In this document: positions 1 through 12,965 of the stretch, one piece after another
How positions within the stretch are numbered: the stretch's first letter is position 1
Layout of the letters: every line of letters begins with the position of its first letter
Assembly: GCA_963580455.1 (NCBI GenBank)
Contig: OY756972.1
Coordinates: 5,037,001-5,101,000, forward strand
Origin: Euonymus europaeus
Lineage: Eukaryota; Streptophyta; Magnoliopsida; Celastrales; Celastraceae
Reading direction: 5' to 3'
Length of the DNA: 64,000 bases
The notes under the pieces: generated by a model
The model's database searches: none
What the model was told of the DNA's origin: nothing
Seen by the model: only the letters and a program-made list of their open reading frames with translations
Program-made: the position numbers and the translations under genes

Positions 1-1497
1 GATGGGATCTGGGCCTCTTGAAGAGAAAAATGCCACCTGAGGTGCTGGTTTGGTACTCAACCTCGTCAATACAAATTGCATGTTTTTCACCCTTGCTTCA
101 TTTATCCCCGTCACATAATCTCTAACCAGTGCTCCAGAACCAAGTGGTAGAATTATACTCGGAATGGAGTATTCATCTGAATCTAAAATTGAAAATTCTG
201 TCATAAATATTCCCGCAAGGGCTCCTTTCTTGCGAAGCTCCTGCACTTGTGAAAAAATGTCGCTATGGGTGCTATCACAGAATACTATCTTTCCCCTCAC
301 TTCAGTTTTATTTAGTGCTCCATTAGCACATACTGCTTTAGGCGCGTAAGTGTTGCCATAGTATAGAAGTGCATCTTTGATATATATGCTTTCTGGATAA
401 TATGACATTCCTTCAAAAGTCATCCCATTTCCTAGAGTCATTCTGGCAATGAGACTCCTATCAAGAGTGCCAGCTCCCACTGTTGTGATCCAAGGGGCTC
501 CATTGTGTGTTGAATTATGTGATGCATCGTTACCGCCTGCACATACAACCAGAATTCCTTTCTCAATTGCTGAAAGAGAAGCTATAGCAATGACGTCCTT
601 GAAGTAAGGAGTATTATCAAAGCCAAGAGACAATGACATGATATCCACTCCATCAACAATTGCTTGGTCCATGCTAGCAAGGACATCACTCGCTGCACTT
701 TCATCGGAACGTGTTGCAAAGAAGACCTTGTACATGGCAACATGTGCTCTTGGTGCTACTCCTCTTGCAGTGCCTCTTGCATATCCAAAGTGACTCACAC
801 CAAGTACATGGTTCCCTGCGGCAGTGGATGATGTGTGGGTTCCATGACCACTGAAGTCTCGTGGTGAGTTGTAGTCGAATTCTTCATTGATTTTTCTGCC
901 AGCAGCCAGGAGACCTTTGCTAAAAGAGCGAGCCCCGATGAGCTTCCTATTGCAGAGAGAAGGGCTAAACGCTGTGCCATTTTCACACTGGCCCTTCCAT
1001 TTCCGTGGCACTGGTGGCATCCCCTTGTCTATGAAGCTCTCGCTTTCAGGCCAAACACCTGTGTCAATGATTCCTATGATTGTACCTTCGCCATATGATC
1101 CGTTAGGCCATAGGCTGAGGTCATTTCTCAGTCCAAGAAACTCGGAGCTGTATGTAGTATAGAGCTTCCCAAAAGACTCCTGATATGTAACAACATGAGC
1201 TGGAGATTTCTGAATTTCAGCTAGTTGAGCAGGTGTGAGCCTAGCACTGAAGCCATGCATGACATGGTTGTAGGAGTACAGCATCACATCTTTGTCGTCC
1301 CCATGAGGTGACAGTGATCTCACGATGGACTGGTGCCATGACATATGGGTAGAGAAATATGCAGGCTTGTGGGAGTGGTCCATGTGAATTATGTAAGTCT
1401 GATATTCTTCATTTTCTGACACTGCATTGCTGTCTCCCAATAACAGTAAGAGCAGCCAAACCAGTGTTTTATAAAAAATCGGATTATAGGAGCTCAT
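1..1497 (-). CDS. Subtilisin-like serine protease (SBT1 class), 3' part outside the window
   Basis: A secreted plant subtilase that would cleave proteins in the apoplast. The frame is open from the ATG at 1497 to the window edge, 499 codons without an intron, as is common for this family. Residues 1-25 form a signal peptide with a leucine run, followed by an I9 propeptide (YIIHMDHSHKP, then LYSYNHVMHGFSARL). The catalytic Asp is D145 in IIDTGVWPES, the catalytic His is H218 in SGHGTHTSSTAAG, and the oxyanion Asn is about N323 in CAGGNDA. A protease-associated region follows, and the visible part ends in FFSSRGPDP, which lies shortly before the GTSMSCPH serine motif in this family. The active-site Ser and the C-terminal Fn3-like domain are therefore off the left edge. 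It resembles Arabidopsis SBT1.9 most, from recall only. No disruption is visible. Confidence 0.93.
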   Translation of the reverse strand, partial: MSSYNPIFYKTLVWLLLLLLGDSNAVSENEEYQTYIIHMDHSHKPAYFSTHMSWHQSIVRSLSPHGDDKDVMLYSYNHVMHGFSARLTPAQLAEIQKSPAHVVTYQESFGKLYTTYSSEFLGLRNDLSLWPNGSYGEGTIIGIIDTGVWPESESFIDKGMPPVPRKWKGQCENGTAFSPSLCNRKLIGARSFSKGLLAAGRKINEEFDYNSPRDFSGHGTHTSSTAAGNHVLGVSHFGYARGTARGVAPRAHVAMYKVFFATRSDESAASDVLASMDQAIVDGVDIMSLSLGFDNTPYFKDVIAIASLSAIEKGILVVCAGGNDASHNSTHNGAPWITTVGAGTLDRSLIARMTLGNGMTFEGMSYYPESIYIKDALLYYGNTYAPKAVCANGALNKTEVRGKIVFCDSTHSDIFSQVQELRKKGALAGIFMTEFSILDSDEYSIPSIILPLGSGALVRDYVTGINEARVKNMQFVLTRLSTKPAPQVAFFSSRGPDPI

Positions 1498-2596
1498 ATT
1501 CGTGAACGCTGGTGCTGGTGCTGGTGCTGGTCCTGGTCGACTGCTTATGAATATTGGGTATTTGTAAAGCATTACAGGTAAGTGACGAACTCTTCGATGT
1601 AGGCCGGTCGATTTTCGCTATTATGTTCAGGACAAAATACAATTCATTGTCACGAGGCTGGGTGAAGCAAACTAAGCTGGATTTTGGTCGTTGTTTCTAT
1701 GATTATAAATTATACTCCTCTTTATGCACGTAGCCACTGAAGTTAGATCTCTTCCTTTGAATATTTATGTTTTATATTGATCTGATCCTCAATTGCCGTC
1801 GGTTCCTTGACAGAATTCGAAGTATTATTTAGTCCTTTTTTTTATCATCATACTCATTTGTTAGAATTGTAATGTTATTTGCATTAACTTTTATTTTAAT
1901 TAACAAAAACAAAGAAAAAAAAAAAGCGAGAACAGAGAGAATATATCAGAAGCCAAGAACCAGCTCATCTGGGACCTGACCACCCACCTTATCCGTCCAA
2001 GCATTGGCTTCCCTCAACACAAGGTCTGATTGCCAATGAATGCATTAGTATAATTGGTTAATGATTAGAGAAAGATCATTTTTGTCATACAGTCTACTGT
2101 CTTGCCTTCTCCATAGTGATCTTTTGGTAACTGAAAATTATATGTACATTGCATACATACTAGGTATATAGGTAATCAATTAGGTTAAACTGATGACTAA
2201 ACTAATAATTTCCTCTGCATTTAGATTTGAAACCACCTTTATGAGCCAATCAATTAGGTTAAACTGAACTTTGACCCAAAATTAGATACCAAGAGAAACA
2301 AAATAGCAATTAAAAAATTATGCAATAAGAAATACAAACTCGATTTTTTCTACAAGTCCCCCTTAGTAAAATATCGTCTCCATTTATTGGCTGTCACACC
2401 ACATCTCACAACAAATTGTGGCCTATAATTTATTTATTTTATGTCAAAAGTATAGAAACACTTAATAAACAGAAGGAAGATCAAAACAATGATCAGGAGG
2501 TTGGCCGCCACCGTCTAACCAAACTTGCAACATTGAAAGAAAATGGTTGAGAATGCTACGAAAAAGACTCTGAGCCGCGGCCCATTTGGCGAGAGA
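1498..2596. other. Intergenic, no gene seen
   Basis: Upstream region of the subtilase gene. On the minus strand, just before the ATG, there is a short run of GCACCA-type trinucleotide pairs (about 1509-1535). The rest is AT-rich sequence with no ORF of note. Confidence 0.5.
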
Positions 2597-3245
2597 CTAC
2601 GCCCAAATGCTTTGACGCCTGCCCTTCGAACTTGAGATCTCATTCAAACCAACCTTGATCTCATTCACCCATTGAGAAACCAAATGAGGCTTAGAAACCG
2701 CATTCACAACTACTAAGGCATCTCCCTCAAGGTAAAGATTTTGGAATTTGAGCTCCAAACATCTTTGAACTCTCAATCGAAGAGCTGACGCCTCCCCCAC
2801 CACCGGAACAACCATCGGACCACTGAGAACGAAAGCAAACAATAATAATTCACCAGAAACGAAGCAAACTAAAGTGGCAGCCGCTGTTTGACCTTAACAC
2901 TCTCTAAATGAGGGAACCAATCAAGAGAAGGCTCGGTAGGTATTAAATGTGTCACCTACCAAGCTCGACAATGACGAATATGGAACGCACTAATGTGATT
3001 GAGTAGCTCAAAAGTCAATTTTGGAGAAGCTCCATGCAATAATTCATTACGATATCTACAAGTTTAATCTAAAGTGACAAGAGCCAACTGTTCGTATAAT
3101 GCCCAACCTAAAATTCGATCTCTACCAAGAACTTGAGCATTAATAGTCCCACGAGAAGAGTTCCAATTTCCAAACCAATGAAGGAATTATACAGCTAGTC
3201 ATAAGATAAAACAAATACTCTTTGGAACAAATGGGACACAGAAAG
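2597..3245 (-). pseudogene. Degenerate LINE (non-LTR retrotransposon) 3' pol fragment: zf-RVT then RNase H
   Basis: Reading the minus strand from 3245 down gives CPICSKE, then, in a broken frame, WFGNWNSSRGTINAQ and RNELLHGASPKL. This resembles the zinc-binding reverse-transcriptase region (zf-RVT) of plant LINEs. Further down, an open stretch of 81 codons (2842-2597) contains VVGEASALRLRVQRCLELK and YLEGDALVVVNAVSKP, the pattern of the plant LINE-associated RNase H fold (RVT_3). An in-frame stop follows VTLD, so the copy is dead. The order zf-RVT then RNase H is normal for these elements. The rest of the element was not found nearby. Confidence 0.65.
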
Positions 3246-3417
3246 ATAAATTAAGACAAATTTAATATTTTAGCTGCGTTTCAGAAGTGATTTTCTATCT
3301 GTTTTGCCATTAATTGCCGATGTTAATGATGCTAAAGATTTCACCAGATAGTCCTAATCTCTGGTGCACAGTTTTTAACTTTTAATTGGAAAAGTCCTAT
3401 CTTCTTTTCAATAATTT

Positions 3418-3605
3418 AGAGTCCGTTTGTTTCACAATTGTATTTCACAGTTTTAAAGTATCAAAAATGTTGTGCTTAAAGGCTAAAGCTATGATTAATG
3501 TTATATAAAAAGTTGTACGACCCAAAACTTTAAGCTGTATAAAATGTTGTTGGGTGTTTGATTCATTTTTCCATTAGATTAATTTTGTACATAAAATTAC
3601 AAATA

Positions 3606-3642
<37 letters not shown>

Positions 3643-3790
3643 ATATATGGAACCCACAACTTTAAGCTGTGAAGAGCTATGGAATGACAACATTTCATCT
3701 TACACATGGGATGACAGACAGCTTAACCTATAACTTTAAGCTGTCAACAAAATATAACATTTGATTTGACACAACATTTTAGGGGTGTGC
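3418..3790. repeat. MITE-like repeat, copy of the family also seen at 15849-16242
   Basis: The segment starts with GTCCGTTTGTTTCACAATTG and repeats several times a motif of the type ACTTTAAGCTGTNNA in both orientations. The same words occur in the copy near 15.85-16.24 kb. A (TA)n tract (about 3606-3650) interrupts it. The right end is not clear. Confidence 0.45.
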
Positions 3791-4580
3791 ACAGTCCGGT
3801 TAATTGGACCGTGGACCCCAAACCAAAACCAAAATAGAAATTGACGGTTTTCAAAAAATTGAAACCGAACCATATTTTCGGTTAACCGATTTTAACGGTT
3901 CGGTTACGGTTTTAAAATCAATTATATAATTATACATTATTAATAATTATAAAATAATATGTAATGGACATATAATTATAAAATAAGATATAATCAATAA
4001 TGAATTATTAAAAAAAATATTTATATAAAATAATGTGTAATGGACATATAATACCAAAACTTCAGAGGAATACTGCCAGCATTAAAAAGGAAGACCCAAC
4101 TCCTATGAACCGTACAAAAAAACTTCATGTGTATTTTTAATTATGCTTGTAATATTACACCCCTGTCAATACACCCTTCAATAGAAAAAATTTCACATGA
4201 CATCCTCTCTTGGCAGAAATAGAAAGAAATTATCTAAATAACCACAAACATCAGCAAAAGACAGTTTTCCTTCACTTCCTTTCTTCTTTCATACATGGAT
4301 TTTACAAACATGGTAATGACAACATCTTTCCAACCTAAATCAAGTCCTTCACTTTCTAGATGTGCACCCAGAACTTCGACATTTCTGTCACAGTTCAACG
4401 GAAGTAAATGATCTGCTTAACCAAATTATGTTATCCTTTCACAATTTACGTCATAAATACACCTTTTCAGCAGTTTTCTTTTTGTATTTGCTGTTGTGTT
4501 GAAAGAAAAAAGAACAAAAAAAAACTGTTGGCTATGGTGGCAGAAATTTCAAACATCCTGTCCCCGAAATACAGCCTCAA

Positions 4581-7500
4581 CTAAGAGACACCAGATGAAG
4601 AGTTATTCCCATTGTGATCCGAATCCATCTGCACTTGAAAGCCTTCCCTGCAGGATTCCTTCACATAGGAGGAAACGAGTTGTCAATCCACATATGTTTA
4701 GATTTCAATCATTTATAATATCATAGATTATTTAAGCTATAGTTACCTTGGAAGACTTGGAGAGATTGATGGGAAGATAATGTGCATGCATTGTTGACTC
4801 AAAAACTGTTTCTGAAGGGGGGATATTTGTCACTGGCGATATAAGAGTAGAGTGGTGTGGATTTGTGCATTGGCTGGGAAGGTTGAGGGCTGTTTGCATT
4901 AAGCTTTCATTTGCAGAAAATCTGTCAGCTAATGCATTGGTGTTCAACAATCCAATTCCTTCATCAAAGCCCATTCCCATTGTAGACCCTTGCATTTGCT
5001 GTAATACTCCAGGTAAGCACATGGGATGCAAACTCAGTCCATTTCTCATTGATAGCATCTGCAAAAGAAACAACAACAAAAATGAATAGCAAAACCAATT
5101 GTGGGTACTGGTTAAAATTACAGATTCGTTCCACCTCTGCTCAACTGCTCATCATGAGATGCAGATGAAGACCAATAAGGAATAACAGCTCAAGTATCAG
5201 ACAAAAAAATTGACAGTTCAGAAGCACAACTCAGTACATTATAGGGCTCAAGAATAAGTCAAACATATTTGTGAATTAGTGCGTGAATAGACAGCCATAT
5301 TTGTAAAATTTAGGCCCATCAAGTTCTTCCAAAAAATTCTTCCAAAAAAAAAAATTATAGAAGCCTCGTGGCTTTTCTGTGATATATTGAATGAACATAC
5401 TGAACAGTGCAGACTACAGTTCCGGGACTAAAAAATTGTCATGCAGCCTATATTATTGGAATTTTAAGAAAAATGCGAGGGAACTAACGTGGTTGAATCC
5501 TTTCGTTCATCTTCTAGTCAAGAAAGGATTGGATAGTACACCAAACTTACTAAGCAATAGCTCGACTCAAGTTGAATTGGTGTAAAAGAACAAAAGAACA
5601 GCAAATTACACTATGAAAAGAGACTTCAGCACAAGGCTATGATTCAGTTGATATACAAGCTAATTGTATGCAGGCTTTACAGTGTGCCAAGAATAATGAG
5701 ATATACACTACTCCATACCAACATTCTGCTGGGATACATTATTTTACAGAGAGGTTTACTCATGGGAGCAACATTCATGTGAAGCAACCACGAATTCTAG
5801 ATTTCTAGTGATAAAACCAAGAGCTATTTGTGGAATCTCGTAATTCTAAATATCAAAAGAACAGACATCAAACTATATATTCTATATGGTGCTATGAAAT
5901 ACATAGGTAGTACAACCATGACAAATGCTCAACTAAATTTATAGACGTTTACAAAAGACACAGCTACGACCTTAAAGCAAACCAGCAGTATAAAGGAATG
6001 AATGTTGCAAGGAAATAGCTCTAAAGTAAGCATAAGACGAAAACTGGCAGACCAAACAGGGTACATGTGTGCAACCAACCACAAACAGATTCTAGCAAAA
6101 GCCACATTCACGCCCACATTTATATAATTTTTAAAGCACAAGCATATCCAGTACATACACATCTAAATGTGAAAAAGATGTAGAGAACCATATAGGTACA
6201 ACACCAATGACAGGATTCAACATCACTTACAATTATAGAGACAAACCTTACATGTTAATTGAGTTATCCGCCATTATTCTAAAATTCATAAACACACCCG
6301 AGGAACCAAATCACGATTTCTTACACCACTAAATATATAAATGCAACAAATTGCAGTTTAATACTTCCATTTTCACTGATTATTTACATGCGCACTAAAT
6401 GGGGCTTTAAGTCAGAATGAAAAGGCATAGGTTTTAAATTTATACTTTTTGTTTTGGGGCTAATCCTCAGCAACAAGGCATATAATATCACATCTGAATG
6501 GATGAGTCACTAGCACAAAAATGACTTAAGGTGTAATCAATACAAATATACATCTATCCATAGCCAAAAAATCATAATTCAATCGATAACTGAGATAAGA
6601 TCAGGAAACGCCACCTGCACTTGCAACTGAAGCTGCTTCAGATACTCAATAGCCTCATCCAGCATAGAAGCCTTATCCGTCTAGCATGTGCATATAGATA
6701 AACAAATCATCCTTTCGAAAAATCAAGACTTATCAGAAAGAAATGTGGGCAAAGTACCTTGTTAGAATTTGGGATTAGGTTCTGAAGGGCTCTCATTTTC
6801 TCATTTATTTTACTTCTCCTCCTCTGCACACCAATTAACCACATTTTGAGCACAGCCCAAAATAAAAACGTTCCGTACAAAACAAGCACATAAAAAGGCA
6901 CTCAAGTCTCGAGGCTTTAGAGCAAAGACCTTTTCAGATAAATTATGAACCTCTGCAGCTCTGCTCCTCTTCGATGTATTCCGCCCCTCTGTCGCATCAG
7001 TGCCCTTCTAGACTCAAGAAGAAACCAGCAACTCAGACTTTTGCTTAAATTAAACTTAAAAAAAAAGAGTAAATTCAATTTCCTTAACTAGATTATCTGA
7101 ATTTTAAAGGAGGAAATTCCTAATTCAGAGAATTCGACTTTCCGATCTTATTTCCAAGGTTTCCCAGCAAGCAAAATGAATTCACACAAATGGCGATGGA
7201 CTACCTCGCTGTCACAACTTAAATCGCCACTATTCTCCATCGACACCGCTTTCCTCTTCGAGGAGGCGTTTGCATCAGAATCCACGACTCCAACAGGCAG
7301 GTCTCCAACGAAATTATTTACACCGGATGAAAAGTCAAGAACCGGGCCGTCTGAGTCCGACCGGTGTGCCGCAATCCCGAACCGAAGACTATCCACCAAA
7401 TCCCCGGCCTCGGGTACCACCGACAGCTGCTGTGGAGCTGATAATGAGTGCACCAGTGTAGGCTTGAAAGGCAAGGCAGAAGAAAATGAAGTTGACGATG

Positions 7501-7591
7501 AAGAGGAATTGTGGAGTAGCTGCTGCAGGAAAGAGGAGAATTCTTCGGGCTCGGGATCTGAAGGAGAAGCAGTTCCGTAGAGATCCGCCAT
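4581..7591 (-). CDS. ALC: bHLH transcription factor, ALCATRAZ/SPATULA type (six exons)
   Basis: Exons on the minus strand: 7591-7205, 7007-6930, 6823-6758, 6680-6615, 5058-4747, 4658-4581. All introns are GT-AG and phase 0, giving 328 residues. The bHLH domain is about residues 146-199. Basic residues H150, E154 and R158 (AAEVHNLSEKRRR) predict E-box/G-box binding, followed by SKINEKMRALQ and the second helix DEAIEYLKQLQLQVQ. Exon boundaries fall inside the bHLH as in the phytochrome-interacting-factor-like bHLH group. The N-terminus (EEFSSFLQQLLHNS) and the SKINEKM helix favour ALC over SPT, while the length is between Arabidopsis ALC (about 210) and SPT (about 373). In Arabidopsis these proteins control fruit dehiscence-zone and carpel margin development, partly redundantly. 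The 1.56-kb intron 4 is the only long one. The 5' leader carries a (GA)n tract. No break is visible. Confidence 0.93.
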
Positions 7592-7666
7592 GAGAGACCA
7601 GTTGCTGATAGAAGAGGAAGAATGACGGGTCGGTATGTTTTGTTTCGTCTCAAGATTCAGTGCAAA

Positions 7667-7669
<3 letters not shown>

Positions 7670-7711
<42 letters not shown>
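7670..7711. repeat. (TC)n / (GA)n microsatellite in the presumed 5' leader of the bHLH gene
   Basis: About 21 uninterrupted TC units on the plus strand, 80-120 bp upstream of the bHLH start codon. In the gene's orientation it reads GA. Such tracts are common in plant 5' leaders and core promoters and can bind BPC/GAGA factors. It is a likely length polymorphism. Confidence 0.9.
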
Positions 7712-7718
<7 letters not shown>

Positions 7719-8364
7719 TTCTTTGAGCTCTTTTTGTTGGTTTTTGATCTTTCTAAAGATGGAGGTTTGTGGGGATTATGAGAATTTTAACAAATTTGAT
7801 TAATCTCCCGCCCTAATTATATTCTTCTGATTTTTCAGTAGGAGTACTCATACTTCACATTATTCTCAATTCTGGACACATTGTCCACCATAATACTAAT
7901 AAAGCCCTCGGAGTGGCTCAGACAAGGTCCGACACTACTCCGACTATAAATCGGGTTAACCAGCTTTAAGGGTGCCCTAGAGCCACTCTAGCATTGTCCA
8001 TTTATTTGTTGGTGTATGGATGGATGGAAGTATTAAGAAATGGATAGGTACAATACTATTATTTTAGTGTTTTATTTTGTTGGTCAAGTGAGGAAGTATG
8101 AATTTTGGTTGGCCTCTATATCAGTCTATTTTAACTTTCACGAAAAACACACATTTAATTTTTTAAATCAATACGGTTCCACCTCTACTACACAAAAATT
8201 AAGTCAATAAATTTATGTCATTATGTCAATATATTTTGTTTACCCAATTTCAATCAACATGCTCAGACATATCAACAAAAAATATATTTTAATGTATTTT
8301 GTTAGCCCAGTAAAAATGTACCATTGTATTTGCTTAACTGATGTCTAATAAGAAGTATATTATG

Positions 8365-8580
8365 AAGTTGTTTGGTACAACGTTTTGAAAATTTTACGCT
8401 TCAAACAATAATATCATTTGAATATATGTTATAAATAAAGTTTTATATTTCATTATTAAACCACTTTACACAGTGGTAAATGTCTTAAATGCTATAATAA
8501 ACTTATGCTATATCAAACACTAAAACAATTTATTTGACAGCTTATGCAATTTATAGCTCATCCAAACAACCCTTAAAATT
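8365..8580. repeat. MITE-like repeat, related to the 15849-16242 family
   Basis: Begins with GTTTGGTACAACGTTTTG and ends with TAGCTCATCCAAACAACCC, giving short imperfect inverted ends rich in GTTTG/CAAAC. Inner words about a 'cttatgcaatttatagctc' motif resemble the same family. The assignment is weak. Confidence 0.35.
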
Positions 8581-8769
8581 TATACACTACCAAACGATAG
8601 CTATTTTTATTGCCGAGGCAATGCAAAGTTAGATCTATTTTTCCAGTGTCATTAGTATTACTTGCAATATACTTGTATTTTACCTGTAAGATCAAATAAA
8701 AAAAATAACATTACAAAACTAACCAATAATGTTCGCAGAAAAATCCTAACATTTTGGAGTTGATGTTAA

Positions 8770-9990
8770 GAAAATAACTAAATTATTGTTATAGAAATAT
8801 TGCACGACAATAAAGAAAATTAAAATAGAAAATTGTAACAATTAGAACATGAAAATTTTCAAATTTGAGAAGAAAAAAATCACAGGAGTTGTAAGAAATT
8901 CCATCATTTAGAAAATTTGTACCACCACATAACCCAAAAATTTTCTTTAACGAAGAAACCTAGGTAAAAAAACTAGAACAAAACAATTTATTCTCTTTTA
9001 ATGCTCACAACACAGAGCCCTAGAAGTTTCTCTACTTTACACACACATAAACCCTAGTGAATCACTAGTATTTATAGAAGAACAAAGTTTGCAAGTTCAA
9101 TTTTACTTAAGAGTCACTCCTCAAGATGTTTTTAATTACAAATATGATAGCAATTTCGTTAATAACTAGAAACCAACTTGAAAACGTGTTTCGTCAAATT
9201 AAGGATTCCTATTATAGCAAAAAATATGTCCAAATTTCTTCAGCCTTTAAACACCTAATTTCTTAATCAAAATCAACAAAATTTATTTTGATCAAAAATT
9301 TTAATAATTTTTGCTACATCACCGTTTTCATCGACAATCTTACTCAATCATAAAAGAGTATACCCACTTAGAATCTACCATTCTAAGATTTTGCTTCGGC
9401 CTATGTCAAAATACAACCTATTGAAAAATTATGGTACAACCCCATGATTGACTTTCTCGGAAGTTCCTCATCCCTCAGTATACCTTTTTCACCACACGTC
9501 TTACATAACCGTCAATTTAATGCTCGTGTGCAAATTTGTGGACTCATTATCAGTAACCCATCATCTTTCATGACACTAGCAATGTGTTATGAGTATGTTC
9601 ACGCCCTATATAGGCGTTAGTTGTGTCTTCTTTTGAAAATACATTGTTAATTTCACATTCCGTTGAATCAGAAACTGGTTTCTTCTCCACCGCCTTGTGT
9701 AACCCAAATTGAATCAGCACATCTTTAACTTATACTTATCACACCCCAAAATTAATTATTTCATCAAACTTCTCAATGTCGATTTTAACATCTGACATGT
9801 CTACCCCAAGGAACCTAAGCTTCAACATCAATTGTTGGGAAATTATCATATTTTGGTTGCCAAAAAATTGCACGACAAAATAAAAAAATTGAAATAAAAA
9901 AGTGCAACAATCACAATATAAAAATTTAACGATAAAACCTCTAAATTCTGAGAAAAAACACTAATATTGTCGAAACACTAATACTTACTC
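8770..9990 (-). mobile_element. Remnant of a Ty1/copia-type LTR retrotransposon (LTR pieces flanking a gag start)
   Basis: Two related stretches (about 8790-9250 and 9834-9975) share words such as AAAATTGAAATAAAAAAGTG and a common order, and a third copy lies at 16388-16850. Between them, on the minus strand just below 9800, the translation begins MSDVKIDIEKFD, the form of a copia Gag N-terminus, followed by broken coding. The junction at 9834 reads, on the minus strand, ...TCCCAACA then the Gag leader, as expected for an LTR end. I infer a 5' LTR piece, a collapsed interior and a 3' LTR piece. No target duplication was found. Confidence 0.5.
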
Positions 9991-12965
9991 AAATGTTGTG
10001 ATAATTTAAGCACATAAATAAATTTTTTACCATGAAGTAGACATACATACACATAAACCTTGACACGTCCAACATGTGTTGAATACGGACATCCCGTCCA
10101 TTAGATGTGTCCATACCTAGGACGCTAGTATATATATATATATATATATATTTAATAGTGTTGCCTATGCTAGAAAGACCATATTCAAAGAACAATGAAA
10201 TATACAAACTAATAAAAAAAATATCGCTCGCAACGTAATAAGATGAAAGTAGGGGGTCGTTAAGAATATTTTGTAAACGTAGAGGGACCTCGGTATAAAT
10301 TTTTAAAGTAAAGTTTCTCGGGATGGATGTTCTCTTCAAAGTTCAAAAGTTTTAAAACACCTCAATGAGTTGACAGTGAAAGTCAAACCAAAAATATGTC
10401 GTCTTATCAAATCAAACGTCACCGTTTTGATTGAATAAAGACACGAAAAATGCAATTCCCGATGTTACTTTTTGTAACGTATAGCAACTGCCTACACTTG
10501 AGCCAACTCCGTACGTCTGTCTCTCTATTCTCCACATTTGGGCTTTGAAAGAATGGGCTGACCCAGCCCATACAGATTCCACGGCGGGGCCTGCTATATT
10601 TTTGACAGCAGGCTCCGCTGCAGGGCATTTTGATCCAAAATAAAATTATTTTAATATTTAAAAATTATGAATATGTTTTGCTACGGGTTACGAGTCAATG
10701 GTATGTGATTGTGTTAAAAAAAATCGTTAAATATAAATTTGAAATATTTTATCTCAATTTTTACAATTTTTTTTACACAATCAATATAATGTTAAAATCT
10801 TACACAATCAATTTTTTTAAATAATAAAAAAGGATTTTTGGACCAAAAGGCCCCTACAAGGAGGCTTCCTGAAAAAAAATTACAGCAAGCCCTACCCACC
10901 CAACCTTAAGCACAGCTCAACTCCAATATCTAGCAAGTTTGCGTGCAGACCTGATATTTGATTGCTTGAGGTCTCCATAAACTCAATAGACAACGAATTC
11001 AAAATATAAGATTCGAAAAAAAATTGGAAATTAGGAAAATAAAAATAAAGCCAGTGAACATCTCTAAGAATTCCTTGCCCAAATACGATAAATATTGTCC
11101 GCTTTAGATAATAGATCTGTAACGTTGTACTGATTTATTCTTCTAGACCGTCTCCCTAGTACTCAAACTCATAAAACGCTTTTATTGTACAAATTATAAG
11201 ATCTTTTTTTATATATCATTTGATTAGATTACGTTATAAATCTTTGTTTATAAGATCTTTGTTTTGTTGTGATATAAATCTTCACAACATCGTAAACTAG
11301 TTTGCTCACTACTAAATAAATTGCTTGAAATAAAGTTCGGAATTCTTAATAAATTGAAGAAAAAAAATTATCAATGGGCTAAAAGCCTACATACAGCCCA
11401 ACATCTTTTATTTCTAATATGTGATAATGATGAGTGTGGCTGGTCCATTAGATCTCTCAGACCATTTCAAGGCCTTCAAAAAGAAAGCCCATTTGTGATG
11501 CTTTGAAGTCTGAACAACAGGTTCTGTCTTCCACGAGTGGAATAGATTTCCGCTCATTTTCTGCAACCATCAGATCCTTAACCTAATCGCTCATACTGTC
11601 ATTTTATAGCTGTCTTTTAGATCCTTACAACTCATTAGATTTCTGCTCCAGCTGGAGGTGATCAAGTCTTGTGAGAAAGAAGAGGAATGTATAATACATT
11701 CAAAAAAGGGAAGAAGTGAGTGAAAGATTGGTGTTGCTCGCGCCTCTGACTGCGGTTGGTTTGCGTCCGAGGCGTTTTTTCTCCAAGCTGCTCAGTTCTT
11801 CTACGAATAGTGAGATGTGAGTTGCATTCTGTAATTTCAAGCTTAATAACTATAATTTTGTTTATGATTGGTTGGGTGCAATCTGATTTCTTCGATTTCA
11901 TAATGTTTTCGGATTAAGTTTTGTTTTGTTTCAATGAAATAATTTAGTCCAAAAAATTGGCTATGGTCTCTATCTGGATAGCTAAATTGCAGTTCCACCA
12001 TCATTGTGTGCTATTGAATTCTCTGACAACTCTGTTAAAAACCCGTATTTTGTCTTTTGATGTTGTTTATATTCACTAATACATGATTCGTTGTTAAAAA
12101 TTATTTAAGATAAATTCTATCGGTGTTGTTCCAAGGGACTCGATGTATATGACTACAGTCTCTCAGGCATGTTTTGTTTGTTAGGTGGGACTAATTAATT
12201 GAACAGGACAATGCGAAGCAAGTTTTGATTAGATGTTGCTTTGGCTCAATTGAGAAATTTATATTGAATTAATATAAAATTTTGAGCAAGCTAATTTACT
12301 CTACTGACTAATCAATATAAAGAACAGTAAGCAATTTACTTTCAAGAGAATAACTGGGAGGTGGAATAAACGGCTTATATGGACTACGAAGAGAGGGATG
12401 GAGAAGTTACAAAGACCTTAAAAAATACAGAACATATGTGTAAACTTCTTCAGAGGATTGTAAGCTTGTCTTCTGAAGTTCTGATCCTTCTAATACATTG
12501 TTTAGTGATTTTTTCAGAAGATAATTGTTTTTTTGAATTCAAAATAGCACTCTCCTATCACCACATGAGTTGCCCTTGTCGTCTTAGTTGTTTGATGGTG
12601 GGACAAAATTGTTGTCAAATCACTATATATTATGCCACTGCATTTACATTTGCTGGTCTCAGATAATGAAAGCTGTCATCATATGCTACTTATCTCGTTA
12701 ACTTTGTATGGTATTAGAATTATCATGCTTGATGTTTGTAAAATTTTCGGTAGTAAATTATTTTACCATTTCCGTTTTAGGAATTTGTTCTAAATCACAT
12801 GAATGTATGTTCCTATGTGATTTAATTTCTTTCTTTGTCTTAGTCATGCAGAATCTTACTTAGGCTTGGCAAAATTCAATGAACACTGGCTGGAATTTCA
12901 TTATTGTGGATCCTTTATTGAAAAGGGTACATGTGATATGATAGTCTTCTGGTTGAACAATTTTG
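9991..12965. other. Intergenic, no gene recognised
   Basis: AT-rich sequence with a (TA)n tract at about 10129-10150. Open frames here are short and have no recognisable domain. The part next to 12.9 kb is downstream of the acyltransferase gene. Confidence 0.5.

Noticed and set aside
7176..7653. Long frames overlapping exon 1 of the bHLH gene on both strands, including a minus-strand frame from 7653
   Set aside because: Shadows of the coding exon. The 7653 frame starts with TTG, not ATG, so it is not a credible upstream ORF.
10419..10628. Inverted GC-rich words around GCAGGCTCCGCTGCAGG and GGGGCCTGCTATATT
   Set aside because: The inverted match is short and imperfect and no element ends could be defined.
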